Below are positions 25,594-34,814 of a DNA stretch of 64,000 nucleotides, in pieces. The notes under the pieces are model-generated. The model was not told the DNA's origin, did not search any database, and saw only the letters and a list, made by a program, of their open reading frames with translations. The DNA lies in the NCBI GenBank assembly GCA_016177775.1, contig JACOUQ010000007.1, positions 1 through 64,000 of the forward strand, written 5' to 3'. Each line of letters begins with the position of its first letter. Position 1 is the first letter of the stretch. The DNA comes from Geobacter sp. Lineage in GTDB: Bacteria; Desulfobacterota; Desulfuromonadia; Geobacterales; Geobacteraceae. The position numbers were made by a program, and so were the translations under genes.

Positions 25594-26652
25594 TCAAGCT
25601 TCCTCGCTGATGGCCCGGATCGCCTCCAGCACCACCGCATCATACTTGTCCTTGGCAATTGCCAGCGCTACCGGAGGGATTTTGACCAGCGACTTCACCA
25701 GGCCGAAGCGCATGTCGCGCGGCAGGCAGTCGATGTAGGCTACCAGGCTCTCCTCCTGCTGCTCCGACAAAGCCTTCACCCCTTGCAGGGTCGCCACCAG
25801 GTCGGCAAAAGTGGCGGCCTGGAGGTCGTCACGCTGGGCAGAGGCCCGCTGCGCCACCTCCGGCCAGTGGTCGAGCACCTCTCCGGCAAGGACCGGCCTG
25901 TTCCGCTGGTCGTGGAGCCAGCGCATGAAGGTGATCGCCGCCTCCTTGCCGATTATGCCGGCATAGACTTCCATTTCCAGCTCCTGCGGGAAGCGGCAGT
26001 TCTTCCGGAGGATGCTCACCATCTCCCAGGCGCGCTCCGTGGGCTCCACCTGCATGTCCATGGGTTGGCCCTGCTTAGCCAGCATCTGCCGGTTGGCGGC
26101 GAGAAATCCCCGCACCCCGTCGTCCAGGCCTCGGCTTGCCGCGTACCCCGCCCAGCAGGTGTAATCGGTCTCCACGTAGAGCATTACCATCCGGTCGATC
26201 AGCGCCCGGTCCAGGGTCGCCACCTGGTATGTGCCGTCCGGCGGGTTGATGGTGACCACCACCTTGTGCCTGGGATGTAGCTTGTGGGTGTGGAGCGCCC
26301 GTGGTTGCCCCTCGGCAGGCGGCTCCACGAACTGGAAGATGGCCTGAAGGGTGTCCTCCTGCTGGGCGCGGTTCAGCTCGTCGCAATGGACCACCGTTTC
26401 CGGCTCCTCGTCCCCCGGCCACCACGAAGGCCGCGACCAGTGCATGATCGTCCCCTCGCGGTACGGGATTCCCACCAGGTCACCCACCTCCATCTGCCCC
26501 AGCCGCAGCGGCACATAGCGGCGACCGATCTCCCGGCATATCTGGACAATGCCAGCGGTCTTCCCCACCCCGCGATGCCCGACCACGCAAGGAGTCAGGT
26601 CGGTCTTCGCCAGTATCTCCCGCAGGACCGTCTTCATCTGTTCTATGTTCAT
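25594..26652 (-). CDS. MoxR-type AAA+ ATPase
   Basis: The ATG at 26652 has AGGAC nine bases upstream and gives 352 residues. Walker A is GHRGVGKT (25-32) and Walker B is VVHCDE (87-92), followed by LNRA and a sensor region (VVVTINPPDG). This fits AAA+ ATPases of the MoxR class, which remodel proteins with a VWA partner; the DUF2201 VWA protein is next in the operon. The target is unknown. A possible promoter lies upstream on the minus strand (TTGACC at plus 26723-26728, weak -10 near 26699-26704, 18-base spacing). Confidence 0.88.
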   Translation of the reverse strand: MNIEQMKTVLREILAKTDLTPCVVGHRGVGKTAGIVQICREIGRRYVPLRLGQMEVGDLVGIPYREGTIMHWSRPSWWPGDEEPETVVHCDELNRAQQEDTLQAIFQFVEPPAEGQPRALHTHKLHPRHKVVVTINPPDGTYQVATLDRALIDRMVMLYVETDYTCWAGYAASRGLDDGVRGFLAANRQMLAKQGQPMDMQVEPTERAWEMVSILRKNCRFPQELEMEVYAGIIGKEAAITFMRWLHDQRNRPVLAGEVLDHWPEVAQRASAQRDDLQAATFADLVATLQGVKALSEQQEESLVAYIDCLPRDMRFGLVKSLVKIPPVALAIAKDKYDAVVLEAIRAISEEA

Positions 26653-26808
26653 GGTTATTTGTCCTTTTCTGCAAAGCAGACCAAATTCGTCTGCTTCCAT
26701 GTTACCCGTTTACAAATGGTGGGGTCAACGGGAATTTCGGCTTGATTGCATTCCGGCATCTTTGGGATAACATTGAACATTGACAAACCCTATCCACGGA
26801 GAGTGCCG

Positions 26809-27636
26809 ATGCGCCGTGCACCAACGCTCATGAGACAGTTCCCGGCTCTCGCGGCATCCCTTCTGGCGCTCCTCGTCATGGCCGCAATTCCCGCATTCCC
26901 CCATACCGCCGAAGATGAGGTGCTTGCCGGGGTCGGGGTGGACGAGAAACTCGGGGCACAAGTGCCGCTCAACCTGACATTCCGCGACCAGAGCGGTCGT
27001 TCAGTCAGGCTTGGAGATCTAGTCAGCAACGGTCCGGTCATCCTGACGCTCAATTATTATTCCTGTCCCACCCTCTGCCCGGTCTTCCTGCGGGCGCTGA
27101 GCAAGACAGTCGACGGCATCAAGGGGCTGTCGCTGGCCAGCGATTACCGGATCGTCACAGTCAGCATCGACCCGGACGACACCGTGGGACTGGCGCGGTC
27201 AAAGGCCACGGAAACATACGGGATGCTCCCCGGCGTCACGGGGCTCCCAGAGCGCTGGCCGTTCCTGGTGGGAAAGCAGGAGGCGATCTCCCGGCTGACC
27301 CAGGCGGTTGGCTTCCGGTATGTCAGGACGAAAGAAGGTGAATTCGCCCACCCGTCGCTCCTGGTGATACTGACACCCAACGGAAGGGTTTCCCGCTATT
27401 TATACGGTGTGGAGCAGCGCCCGCAGGATCTGAAGCTGGCGCTCATCGAGGCGGCAGGCGGCAAAATCGGCGGCGCAACGATCATGAACAGGGTGATCCT
27501 TTACTGCTACCACTACGACCCGGCCGAGAGGCGGTATGCGCTGGTGGCGACAAATGTGATGAAAATTGTGGGAGGAGCGGTACTCGGGCTGTTGGGGCTA
27601 CTGCTCTTCGTGCTTTGGAAACGGGAGAAAACTTGA
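26809..27636 (+). CDS. SCO1/SenC family copper chaperone
   Basis: Translation was set at the ATG at 26809 (GGAG seven bases before), giving 275 residues. It has an N-terminal membrane or signal helix (10-30), then a thioredoxin-like domain with the copper-binding CxxxC, Cys86 and Cys90, and the distal His in FAHPSL near 186. A C-terminal membrane helix (about 250-270) is extra compared with many SCO proteins. It is thought to deliver copper to the CuA centre of oxidase subunit II. The stop overlaps the start region of coxB, its likely client. Confidence 0.92.
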   Translation: MRRAPTLMRQFPALAASLLALLVMAAIPAFPHTAEDEVLAGVGVDEKLGAQVPLNLTFRDQSGRSVRLGDLVSNGPVILTLNYYSCPTLCPVFLRALSKTVDGIKGLSLASDYRIVTVSIDPDDTVGLARSKATETYGMLPGVTGLPERWPFLVGKQEAISRLTQAVGFRYVRTKEGEFAHPSLLVILTPNGRVSRYLYGVEQRPQDLKLALIEAAGGKIGGATIMNRVILYCYHYDPAERRYALVATNVMKIVGGAVLGLLGLLLFVLWKREKT

Positions 27637-27638
27637 AC

Positions 27639-28583
27639 ATGTCCCTCTTCACTCCGTCCGGCGCGGGGGCTTCCCGCGTCGCCGGCGAAATAGATTCCGT
27701 CTTCATCTTCATCACCCTGGTGGGGCTCTTCTTTTTTCTCCTCACCCAGGGATTCCTCATATATTTCGCCATCAAATACCGGCGAAGGAAACGCGAAGAA
27801 GAGGAGGAAACACCTTACATCACTGGCCACACTCTCCTGGAGTGGGTCTGGATCGTGATCCCCACCATCCTGGTAATGGTCATGTTCGCTTACGGCTTCA
27901 AGGTCTACCGGGACATCCGGATGCCACCTCCAGGAGCAACGGAGATAAACGTCACGGGTAAGCAGTGGTTCTTCGAGTTCAAATACCCGGACGGCAGAAG
28001 CGCAATCAACGAGGTGCGGATCCCGGTGGGGAAACCTGTCAAGTTCATCCTTACCTCCAGGGACGTGATCCACAGCTTTTATCTCCCTGACTTCAGGATA
28101 AAGCAGGACTTGCTCCCCGGCGCCTATACCTATCTCTGGCTGCAACCGGAAAAGACGGGGACTTTCGATATCTTCTGCGCCGAATACTGCGGAGTGGGCC
28201 ACTCCATCATGCGGGCGAAGCTGGTGGTAATGGGACAGCAGGAGTATGACGCATGGGCGGGCGGTGCTGTCGCCGCGGCTCCCGGGGCGGTCCCCACCGT
28301 TGCCAGGGGGAAGAAGTTGGTGGAAGACTCCGGCTGCCTCGCCTGCCACTCCCTGGACGGCACAGCCAAGGTCGGGCCGACCTTGAAGGGGATTTACGGC
28401 CGGAAGGTCGGGCTGACCGACGGAAAGACGGTGATCGCCGATGACAACTACCTGCGGGAGTCGCTCCTGGAGCCGAACACCAGGGTGGTGAAAGGTTTTC
28501 AGCCGGTGATGCCCACCTTCAAACAGACATTGAAGGAGGAGGACATAGCGGCGATCATAGCGTACCTGAAGACGGTGAAATAA
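27639..28583 (+). CDS. coxB: Cytochrome c oxidase subunit II with fused cytochrome c (caa3 type)
   Basis: The ATG at 27639 (a TTG at 27633 is an alternative with better ribosome-site spacing) gives 314 residues. Two membrane helices (about 21-45 and 67-90) precede the cupredoxin domain with all CuA ligands: His145, Cys180, Glu182, Cys184, His188 and Met191. A C-terminal class I cytochrome c domain has CLACH at 233-237 and a distal Met near 290 (PVMPTF). This fusion defines caa3 oxidases, which take electrons directly through the attached heme c. It is second in the SCO-coxB-coxA run. Confidence 0.95.
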   Translation: MSLFTPSGAGASRVAGEIDSVFIFITLVGLFFFLLTQGFLIYFAIKYRRRKREEEEETPYITGHTLLEWVWIVIPTILVMVMFAYGFKVYRDIRMPPPGATEINVTGKQWFFEFKYPDGRSAINEVRIPVGKPVKFILTSRDVIHSFYLPDFRIKQDLLPGAYTYLWLQPEKTGTFDIFCAEYCGVGHSIMRAKLVVMGQQEYDAWAGGAVAAAPGAVPTVARGKKLVEDSGCLACHSLDGTAKVGPTLKGIYGRKVGLTDGKTVIADDNYLRESLLEPNTRVVKGFQPVMPTFKQTLKEEDIAAIIAYLKTVK

Positions 28584-28596
28584 CCTTCAACATTCA

Positions 28597-28693
28597 ACGC
28601 AAAGACGCGAAGGCGCCAAGACGCAGAGGAATTCTTACTACATAACGATTTTAACTTGTTTCATTGCGTCTTTGCGTCTCTGCGACTTTGCGT
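28597..28693. repeat. Inverted pair of 8-bp tandem arrays (ACGCAAAG)
   Basis: ACGCAAAG, ACGCGAAG, GCGCCAAG, ACGCAGAG at 28597-28628 face CATTGCGT, CTTTGCGT, CTCTGCGA, CTTTGCGT at 28662-28693. They lie between coxB and coxA, so the paired arms would form a hairpin inside the cox mRNA. Confidence 0.85.
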
Positions 28694-28729
28694 TAAAAAG
28701 TTTTCCGGCATTTCAATTAAGGATTAACC

Positions 28730-30355
<1,626 letters not shown>

Positions 30356-30544
30356 AATCCTCCTTTGCTAAAGGACCCAAACTACGGGCCTAAAGGGGGT
30401 GAGGGGGATTTAGGCCTGTGGAAAAAAGTATCGTAGGGTGCGTTAGCGCAGCGTAACGCACCGCGCAATGGTGCGTTACTGCAAGGACCCGCCTAACGCA
30501 CCCTACCAGACTGTTAGCTCACCTTACAGGTACTGGAGAATTGT
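30356..30544. repeat. Composite dispersed palindromes after coxA
   Basis: 30356-30412 has a TCCTCCTTTGC...GGGGGATTTAG type element. 30433-30507 is a palindromic unit whose ends are GTAGGGTGCGTTAG and CTAACGCACCCTAC, with an inner GCGTTA..TAACGC hairpin. Its right part (30466-30507) recurs at 33879-33920 with two differences in 42 bases. Confidence 0.8.
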
Positions 30545-30916
30545 ATGTGGAAAAAAAGAGCTGGAATAAGCATTTTATTTGTTTGTTTAGTCTTGTCAGA
30601 ACTAGGATGTAGTACAGCATATGTACAGATGGTTGACAGAGTAACACATTATTCAGTTGGCCCCTGCGAAGTAGATGTATATCAAACAAAGGCAAAAGCT
30701 TTGGAAGCAGGCAACATCACTGAGATGTGTATTGTGTCGGGAAGTAGCGCGTTCAGCTTCGACCACAGCATAGAAGGCGCTATAAAAAATAATATTAAAA
30801 AAGTCTGCGACTGTGGCGTTACAAACGCATATATTGAATCGAGACATACCCAATCTGAAATGGGTATAAAGGGCGTGTCTCATGTGACACTTGTAGGTTT
30901 TCGTTATCAACAATAA
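30545..30916 (+). CDS. Small lipoprotein of unknown function
   Basis: I do not recognise this 123-residue protein. It has a basic N-terminus, a hydrophobic stretch and a lipobox-like SELGC (Cys22), so it is likely a lipoprotein. Four further cysteines follow (near 40, 62, 88 and 90, including a CDC). The DNA is clearly more AT-rich than the cox genes and codon choice differs, suggesting acquisition. It is the first gene of the segment separating coxA from coxC. Confidence 0.65.
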   Translation: MWKKRAGISILFVCLVLSELGCSTAYVQMVDRVTHYSVGPCEVDVYQTKAKALEAGNITEMCIVSGSSAFSFDHSIEGAIKNNIKKVCDCGVTNAYIESRHTQSEMGIKGVSHVTLVGFRYQQ

Positions 30917-31066
30917 CTTACGAGTCGAAAAACAAATAGCATGCAGCAAATGAACTTCCCCCGCAGCCAGCTGTGAGGCATCTCACAAGCAAATGATTTC
31001 ATCAATCGAATCAAGCTTCGAGGAATGTATCCTGAGAGGTTAAGTTCGAACTAAAGGCCATAATCA

Positions 31067-31822
31067 ATGCACGAGAAAACCATACGCGACAGACTTGTCG
31101 AATACGGAGAGGTGCTGTTCCGTGCTCCAAAGCATCAGATTGAGTTTACCAAGGTAGCTGATGCGGATGCCTTGCTGAACGATCTCGACGGACATCCCCA
31201 CGCCTTCGTGCTGGCATGTGTGATGGACCGCCAAATAAAAGCTGAAAAGGCATGGATCATTCCACACCGGATTTCAGTCAAACTGGGCACCTTTTCCATT
31301 GAAGACCTCTGCCGGCTGTCGAGAGCAGACGTGAATAATTTGATGTCGCAACCAGAACCGCTCCACCGTTTCGTAGACAGCATGAGCGGGTTGTTTTATT
31401 CGGCAGTTCAGCGGATTTCCGGCCAATATGAAGGGGATGCCGCACGTATTTGGAAAGGTAATCCCACAAGCGCTGAGGTGGTTTATCGTTTCCTGGAGTT
31501 CGACGGTATCGGCCCGAAAATCGGGACCATGGCGGCCAACATCCTTGCACGGGATTTCAAAATTCCATTATCGGACCACTTCTCAATCGACATCTCGGCA
31601 GATACCCACGTCCGGAGGGTGTTTGCCCGCCTCGGCCTTTGTTCTCCCGACGCCAGCGTGGAGCAGGTGGTTTACAAAGCAAGGGCTCTTCACCCGACAT
31701 TTCCTGGCATAATGGACCTCCCAAGTTGGGAGATTGGAAGGAACTGGTGCAATGCACGCAGTCCGGAATGCGACGGTTGTTACATGAAAGACTTGTGCCC
31801 GACCGCGAGTAGAAGAAACTGA
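31067..31822 (+). CDS. Endonuclease III-like DNA glycosylase (HhH-GPD with Fe-S loop)
   Basis: This 251-residue protein has the HhH-GPD hairpin FDGIGPKIGTMAA with the catalytic-type Lys (about residue 150) and the ADTHVRRVF motif containing the catalytic-type Asp. It ends in a four-cysteine cluster of spacing C-x6-C-x2-C-x5-C (WCNARSPECDGCYMKDLC), as in Nth/MutY. The N-terminal 110 residues are unlike E. coli Nth, so it is a divergent member whose lesion preference cannot be read from the sequence. It lies in the accessory segment inside the oxidase operon, with a 150-base gap upstream containing only a small hairpin (GTGAGGCATCTCAC). Confidence 0.8.
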   Translation: MHEKTIRDRLVEYGEVLFRAPKHQIEFTKVADADALLNDLDGHPHAFVLACVMDRQIKAEKAWIIPHRISVKLGTFSIEDLCRLSRADVNNLMSQPEPLHRFVDSMSGLFYSAVQRISGQYEGDAARIWKGNPTSAEVVYRFLEFDGIGPKIGTMAANILARDFKIPLSDHFSIDISADTHVRRVFARLGLCSPDASVEQVVYKARALHPTFPGIMDLPSWEIGRNWCNARSPECDGCYMKDLCPTASRRN

Positions 31823-31824
31823 AA

Positions 31825-31900
31825 GAACATCGGGTCTACCCTGGAACATGAGACATACGGCTAAATCCCTCCTGGCCTCCCTTTACGAAAGGGAGGAGCA
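31825..31900 (+). repeat. 76-bp direct repeat, left copy
   Basis: It begins GAACATCGGGTCT and ends with the hairpin CCTCCCTTTACGAAAGGGAGG plus AGCA. It matches 33926-34001 at 70 of 76 positions with no gap. The two copies are 2101 bases apart and enclose four accessory genes. The sequence from about 31861 to 31955 also closes on itself (CTAAATCCCTCC with GGGGGGATTTAG). Confidence 0.92.
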
Positions 31901-31963
31901 CAGCAAGCCAGCTTTTACCCCCCTTTGGTAAATGGGGGTGAGGGGGGATTTAGAGAAACAAGG

Positions 31964-32031
31964 GTGTCAGGGCTACACAATTCACATAATTCATTATTGA
32001 TGCTTTTCTGTCAGATGTGTAGCTCTGACAC
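31964..32031. repeat. 16-bp inverted repeat upstream of the small membrane protein gene
   Basis: GTGTCAGGGCTACACA at 31964-31979 and its complement at 32016-32031 match at 15 of 16 positions with a 36-base AT-rich loop. It may be a small mobile or REP-type element, or an operator for the gene at 32080; nothing decides between these. Confidence 0.6.
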
Positions 32032-32079
32032 CGTTATCTTTTTAGTGCTTTGCCGCTGTTTTTGACATCGGAGGCCAAC

Positions 32080-32385
32080 ATGAACAAGAAACAAAAGAAG
32101 GTACTGATTGCAGCGTTTGCGATTGTCATTCTTATGGGGCTAATCCCGCCATATTCAGCCCAAATACCAATTTACGATTCTTCTAATTACACAACTGAAG
32201 ATTTGGGCTACAGTTTCATCTTTGATCCAGCACCAACTTCAGCGAAACCTGTAAGGGGCAATTTTATAAGCGGCAGCATAGATTTTGGAAAGCTTTTTTT
32301 ACAGTGGCTCATCGTGGGGATAACTGCATCAGGATTATACTTTTTTATGCGCAATCCTGACGAGAGGGAAAAGACTGAAGATTAA
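32080..32385 (+). CDS. Small two-helix membrane protein of unknown function
   Basis: The ATG at 32080 has GGAGG five bases upstream, giving 101 residues. One membrane helix lies near 8-27 (VLIAAFAIVILMGLIPP) and a second near 72-92, with an extracytoplasmic loop between them rich in Ser, Thr and Tyr. No family was recognised. It is followed 19 bases later by the 205-residue unknown, with which it probably forms a two-gene unit. It is AT-rich relative to the cox genes. Confidence 0.6.
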   Translation: MNKKQKKVLIAAFAIVILMGLIPPYSAQIPIYDSSNYTTEDLGYSFIFDPAPTSAKPVRGNFISGSIDFGKLFLQWLIVGITASGLYFFMRNPDEREKTED

Positions 32386-32404
32386 GGTAAATGAGGTGAA
32401 AAAC

Positions 32405-33022
32405 ATGAAAGAAGAAGCCAGGAAAGCCCTTGAGATCATCTGCGATTTAACGGAGGCTGGCTTGGATCAAGTCTTTGTCGATGGTTTTCTGCGTGATGTC
32501 CCAGTGATCGGCACCGCTTATAAGATCGCAGAACTTGGCAAGTCGATATCCGACCGCATCTTCGTGACAAAACTTGCGAGGTTTTTCAAGTGTATCGAAG
32601 ACATTCCAAAGAATGAAATAGAAGATTTCTGCCGCAAGGTCGACGAGGGCGGAATAAGCCTCCAAAGACTTGGGGAAAATCTGGTCCTCGCGATCAATCG
32701 CGTGAATGATATGGACAAAATGCCGATTCTAGGGTTGGTATTTCGAGCCTACATTGAGGGAAAGATTACCTACGATCAATTTCAGCGAATCTATGCGGCT
32801 GTAGACGGTGCAGTCATTTCAGACCTCCGTGCTTTCATTGCGTCGGATGCCAAAGCAGACGACCCTACTTTTTCTTGTCTCATAAATACAGGCTTTACGG
32901 CGATAAGTCGTCGCGCCGTTAGCGGACACGGCGATTTCATACCTCTACGCGTCGAGAAGACGGATCTCGGAGAGACGTTTCGACAGGTCATGTCGGGAAA
33001 TGAACAAAGAGTCAGCCCTTGA
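32405..33022 (+). CDS. Uncharacterised 205-residue protein
   Basis: The ATG at 32405 is preceded by GAGGTG; a GTG at 32396 is less likely. The protein starts with an acidic helix, then a mildly hydrophobic segment (DVPVIGTAYKIAELGKSISD) and a basic stretch (RIFVTKLARFFK). A helical middle follows, and a C-terminal part with RRAVSGHGDFIPLRVEKTDLG. It has no complete membrane helix and no catalytic motif I recognise. Pairing with the small membrane protein upstream, low GC and position between direct repeats suggest an accessory, possibly defence or toxin-type, unit. That is inference only. Confidence 0.6.
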   Translation: MKEEARKALEIICDLTEAGLDQVFVDGFLRDVPVIGTAYKIAELGKSISDRIFVTKLARFFKCIEDIPKNEIEDFCRKVDEGGISLQRLGENLVLAINRVNDMDKMPILGLVFRAYIEGKITYDQFQRIYAAVDGAVISDLRAFIASDAKADDPTFSCLINTGFTAISRRAVSGHGDFIPLRVEKTDLGETFRQVMSGNEQRVSP

Positions 33023-33056
33023 CAAGGGCCATTACCGACTGAATGAAACCCGTCTC

Positions 33057-33500
33057 TTACGCCGCGCTTCTATGCTTGAGCGTTTCCCACCCGATGCAGG
33101 CGAGCCAGACATGACGGGGAATCTGCTTGCTCCCGGTGCGATAATGCGCGATCATCCGCCGCGTCATGCCGATGGCCTCCGCAGCCGTGGCCAGGGAAAG
33201 ACCATTGCGGTTCATCCAGTCGTTGAATTCCGCAGGGGACGGCTCGCCCGCCTGGGCCTTGCAGCGGGTGTAAAGCTGGTCGGCGCCGAGCTCGATATCA
33301 TCTCCCCATTCAACGCTGTGGCCGTGCCAGCCGACGCGGGCCTTTGTGAACATGGTCGGCTCCTTGAGCGGAGCAAGGAGCGCAAAACGCTCCATCCAGT
33401 CGCCGATGTCGGCCTGCATGGTTTCGCCGGTCGTCCAGCGGATAACAAGCGTTGCCGGTTCGATGGCGGTAACTTCTTCTATGCGCGGGGGTTTGTTCAT
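33057..33500 (-). CDS. DUF2442 protein with C-terminal helix-turn-helix
   Basis: This 147-residue protein has an N-terminal DUF2442 domain (residues about 5-85, VTAIEPATLVIRWTTGETM then DDIELGADQLY). It ends in an XRE-like helix-turn-helix (about 95-140, LSLATAAEAIGMTRRMIAHYRTGS). Such proteins occur as the antitoxin-like or regulatory half of DUF4160/DUF2442 pairs. No intact DUF4160 partner is present here. Upstream lie only micro-ORFs; one of 14 codons (start near plus 33542) ends in an ATGA overlap with this gene's start. Confidence 0.78.
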   Translation of the reverse strand: MNKPPRIEEVTAIEPATLVIRWTTGETMQADIGDWMERFALLAPLKEPTMFTKARVGWHGHSVEWGDDIELGADQLYTRCKAQAGEPSPAEFNDWMNRNGLSLATAAEAIGMTRRMIAHYRTGSKQIPRHVWLACIGWETLKHRSAA

Positions 33501-33530
33501 CGGGTGAGAGTAAATGAGATATTGACGGGA

Positions 33531-33599
33531 TTATCGGGCATCAATGGCGTTCCACAATTCAGAAACAGGGAGGGTATTTCCTTCAAGCGTCTCTTTCAT
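33531..33599 (-). CDS. Possible 22-residue ORF coupled to the HicB-like gene
   Basis: An ATG at 33599 overlaps the stop of the HicB-like gene (ATGA) and runs 22 codons (MKETLEGNTLPVSELW...) to a TAA at 33531. The overlap suggests translational coupling and, with the 14-codon ORF downstream, may be what remains of a lost partner gene. It has no detectable domain. Confidence 0.3.
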   Translation of the reverse strand: MKETLEGNTLPVSELWNAIDAR

Positions 33600-33802
33600 C
33601 CCCTGCCGAACACTTTCAGGGCGGGCTTGAGGCAGACCACCTTCGGCGCCTTGCCTTCCTCGAAATGGCAGCGGACGGCATCACGCACATTGGTGTGGAG
33701 TTCATCGAGCGAATCCGCTTCAGTGAAAATGGCTTCACCCAGCGCCCGTGCCGTGTATCCTCCTTCGGGCGCCTCTTCGACCAGGAAAAATATTTCGTTC
33801 AT
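33596..33802 (-). CDS. HicB-like small antitoxin-type protein
   Basis: The start is at the ATG at 33802 with AAGGAG seven bases upstream, giving 68 residues. The sequence (LVEEAPEGGYTARALGEAIFTEADSLDELH) has the HicB-type beta-hairpin pattern of small proteins often annotated as HicB antitoxins in this group. Full HicB proteins add a DNA-binding domain, absent here, and no HicA-like toxin (short, basic, with GSH motif) follows. It heads a minus-strand run towards the DUF2442-HTH gene. Confidence 0.7.
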   Translation of the reverse strand: MNEIFFLVEEAPEGGYTARALGEAIFTEADSLDELHTNVRDAVRCHFEEGKAPKVVCLKPALKVFGRG

Positions 33803-33925
33803 GGCGGACTCCTTGATTTCTGTCATGATAACAAAGGAAGTAGTTGCGCGCAAAGGAAAAACAGGCAATCGACAAGCACAATGGTGCGTTACGGCAAGAA
33901 CCCGCCTAACGCACCCTACCGGATT

Positions 33926-34001
33926 GAACATCGGGTCTGCCCTGGAACATGCGACACACAGCTAAATCCCTCCCCGCCTCCCTTTACGAAAGGGAGGAGC
34001 A
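33926..34001 (+). repeat. 76-bp direct repeat, right copy
   Basis: It differs from 31825-31900 at six positions and has the same length and orientation. Together they bracket 32080-33802. Confidence 0.92.
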
Positions 34002-34076
34002 GAACGAGTGCTTTCCGTCCCAGAGGGACGGTTGATGGTAGCCGGGGGATTCATCCCCCGGAACCATGATGCCCGC

Positions 34077-34112
34077 CATTCCCTTCCGTCACGTACGTGA
34101 CGGAAGGGAATG
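34077..34112. repeat. Perfect 36-bp palindrome
   Basis: Every base from 34077 to 34094 is complementary to its mirror position in 34095-34112, with no loop; the centre is CACGT|ACGTG. It lies between two hairpin elements before coxC. Confidence 0.95.
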
Positions 34113-34208
34113 CAACAAGGGAATACAACGTCTCATTCCCCGGCGTTGAAACGCCGGGCTACCATCCTGCCGTCCCTACGGGACGATATTTATTGGTACG
34201 AGCAACCT

Positions 34209-34802
34209 ATGACCGAAACCAACCACTCCACAACCGAACATCATGCCCCCGGCATGGAGGCGGCGAAGCTGGGGATCTGGACCTTTCTCGCCACCGAGGT
34301 GCTCCTGTTCGGCGGGCTGTTCACCGCCTACACCGTCTTCCGGATCCGCTACCCGGAGCTGTTCCATGCCGAGCACCTGAAGCTAAACCGGGTGCTGGGG
34401 CTGGTCAACACCGGGATACTCATCACCAGCAGCCTCACCATGGCCCTCGGCATCGCCGCCATCCGGCAGGGGAAGCAAAAGCTGCTTCAACGCTGCCTCC
34501 TCCTCACCATCCTCCTGGCTGGTTGTTTCCTAGGGGTGAAGTACCTGGAGTACAGCGAGAAGTTCCACCACGGCCTGCGCCCCGGCACCAACCTCTTCTT
34601 CGCCCTCTACTTCATGATGACAGGGCTGCACGGCCTGCACGTCATAGGCGGCATGGCGGTGCTTGCTGCAATGCTGATCATGGCGCGGCAGGGGAGGTTC
34701 TCGGAAGATTACCACACGCCGGTGGAGATCAGCGGGCTGTACTGGCATTTCGTGGACCTGGTGTGGATATACCTGTTTCCGTTGCTTTATCTTACCGGTT
34801 GA
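34209..34802 (+). CDS. coxC: Cytochrome c oxidase subunit III
   Basis: The protein is 197 residues starting at the ATG at 34209; the ribosome site is weak. It has five membrane helices with the family motifs FLATEVLLFGGLFTAY (helix 1), FMMTGLHGLHVIGG and SGLYWHFVDLVWIYLFPLLYL. The conserved Glu in helix 1 and the HxxH region are present. It stabilises subunit I in the caa3 complex. It would normally follow coxA directly, but about 3.8 kb of accessory DNA intervenes, so expression may rely on readthrough or an unrecognised promoter. Confidence 0.95.
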   Translation: MTETNHSTTEHHAPGMEAAKLGIWTFLATEVLLFGGLFTAYTVFRIRYPELFHAEHLKLNRVLGLVNTGILITSSLTMALGIAAIRQGKQKLLQRCLLLTILLAGCFLGVKYLEYSEKFHHGLRPGTNLFFALYFMMTGLHGLHVIGGMAVLAAMLIMARQGRFSEDYHTPVEISGLYWHFVDLVWIYLFPLLYLTG

Positions 34803-34814
34803 CTGTAGGATTTG

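Larger units (their letters stand above)
33803..34208. repeat. Repeat-dense junction before coxC
   Basis: This gap without genes is built almost entirely of dispersed elements. It holds the half palindrome 33879-33920, the 76-bp direct repeat copy at 33926-34001, hairpins around CGTCCCAGAGGGACG (34018-34032) and CCGGGGGATTCATCCCCCGG (34042-34061), and a 36-bp perfect palindrome. It ends with CCCGGCGTTTCAACGCCGGG-type and CGTCCCTACGGGACG hairpins (about 34139-34186). No promoter for coxC was recognised. Confidence 0.85.
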
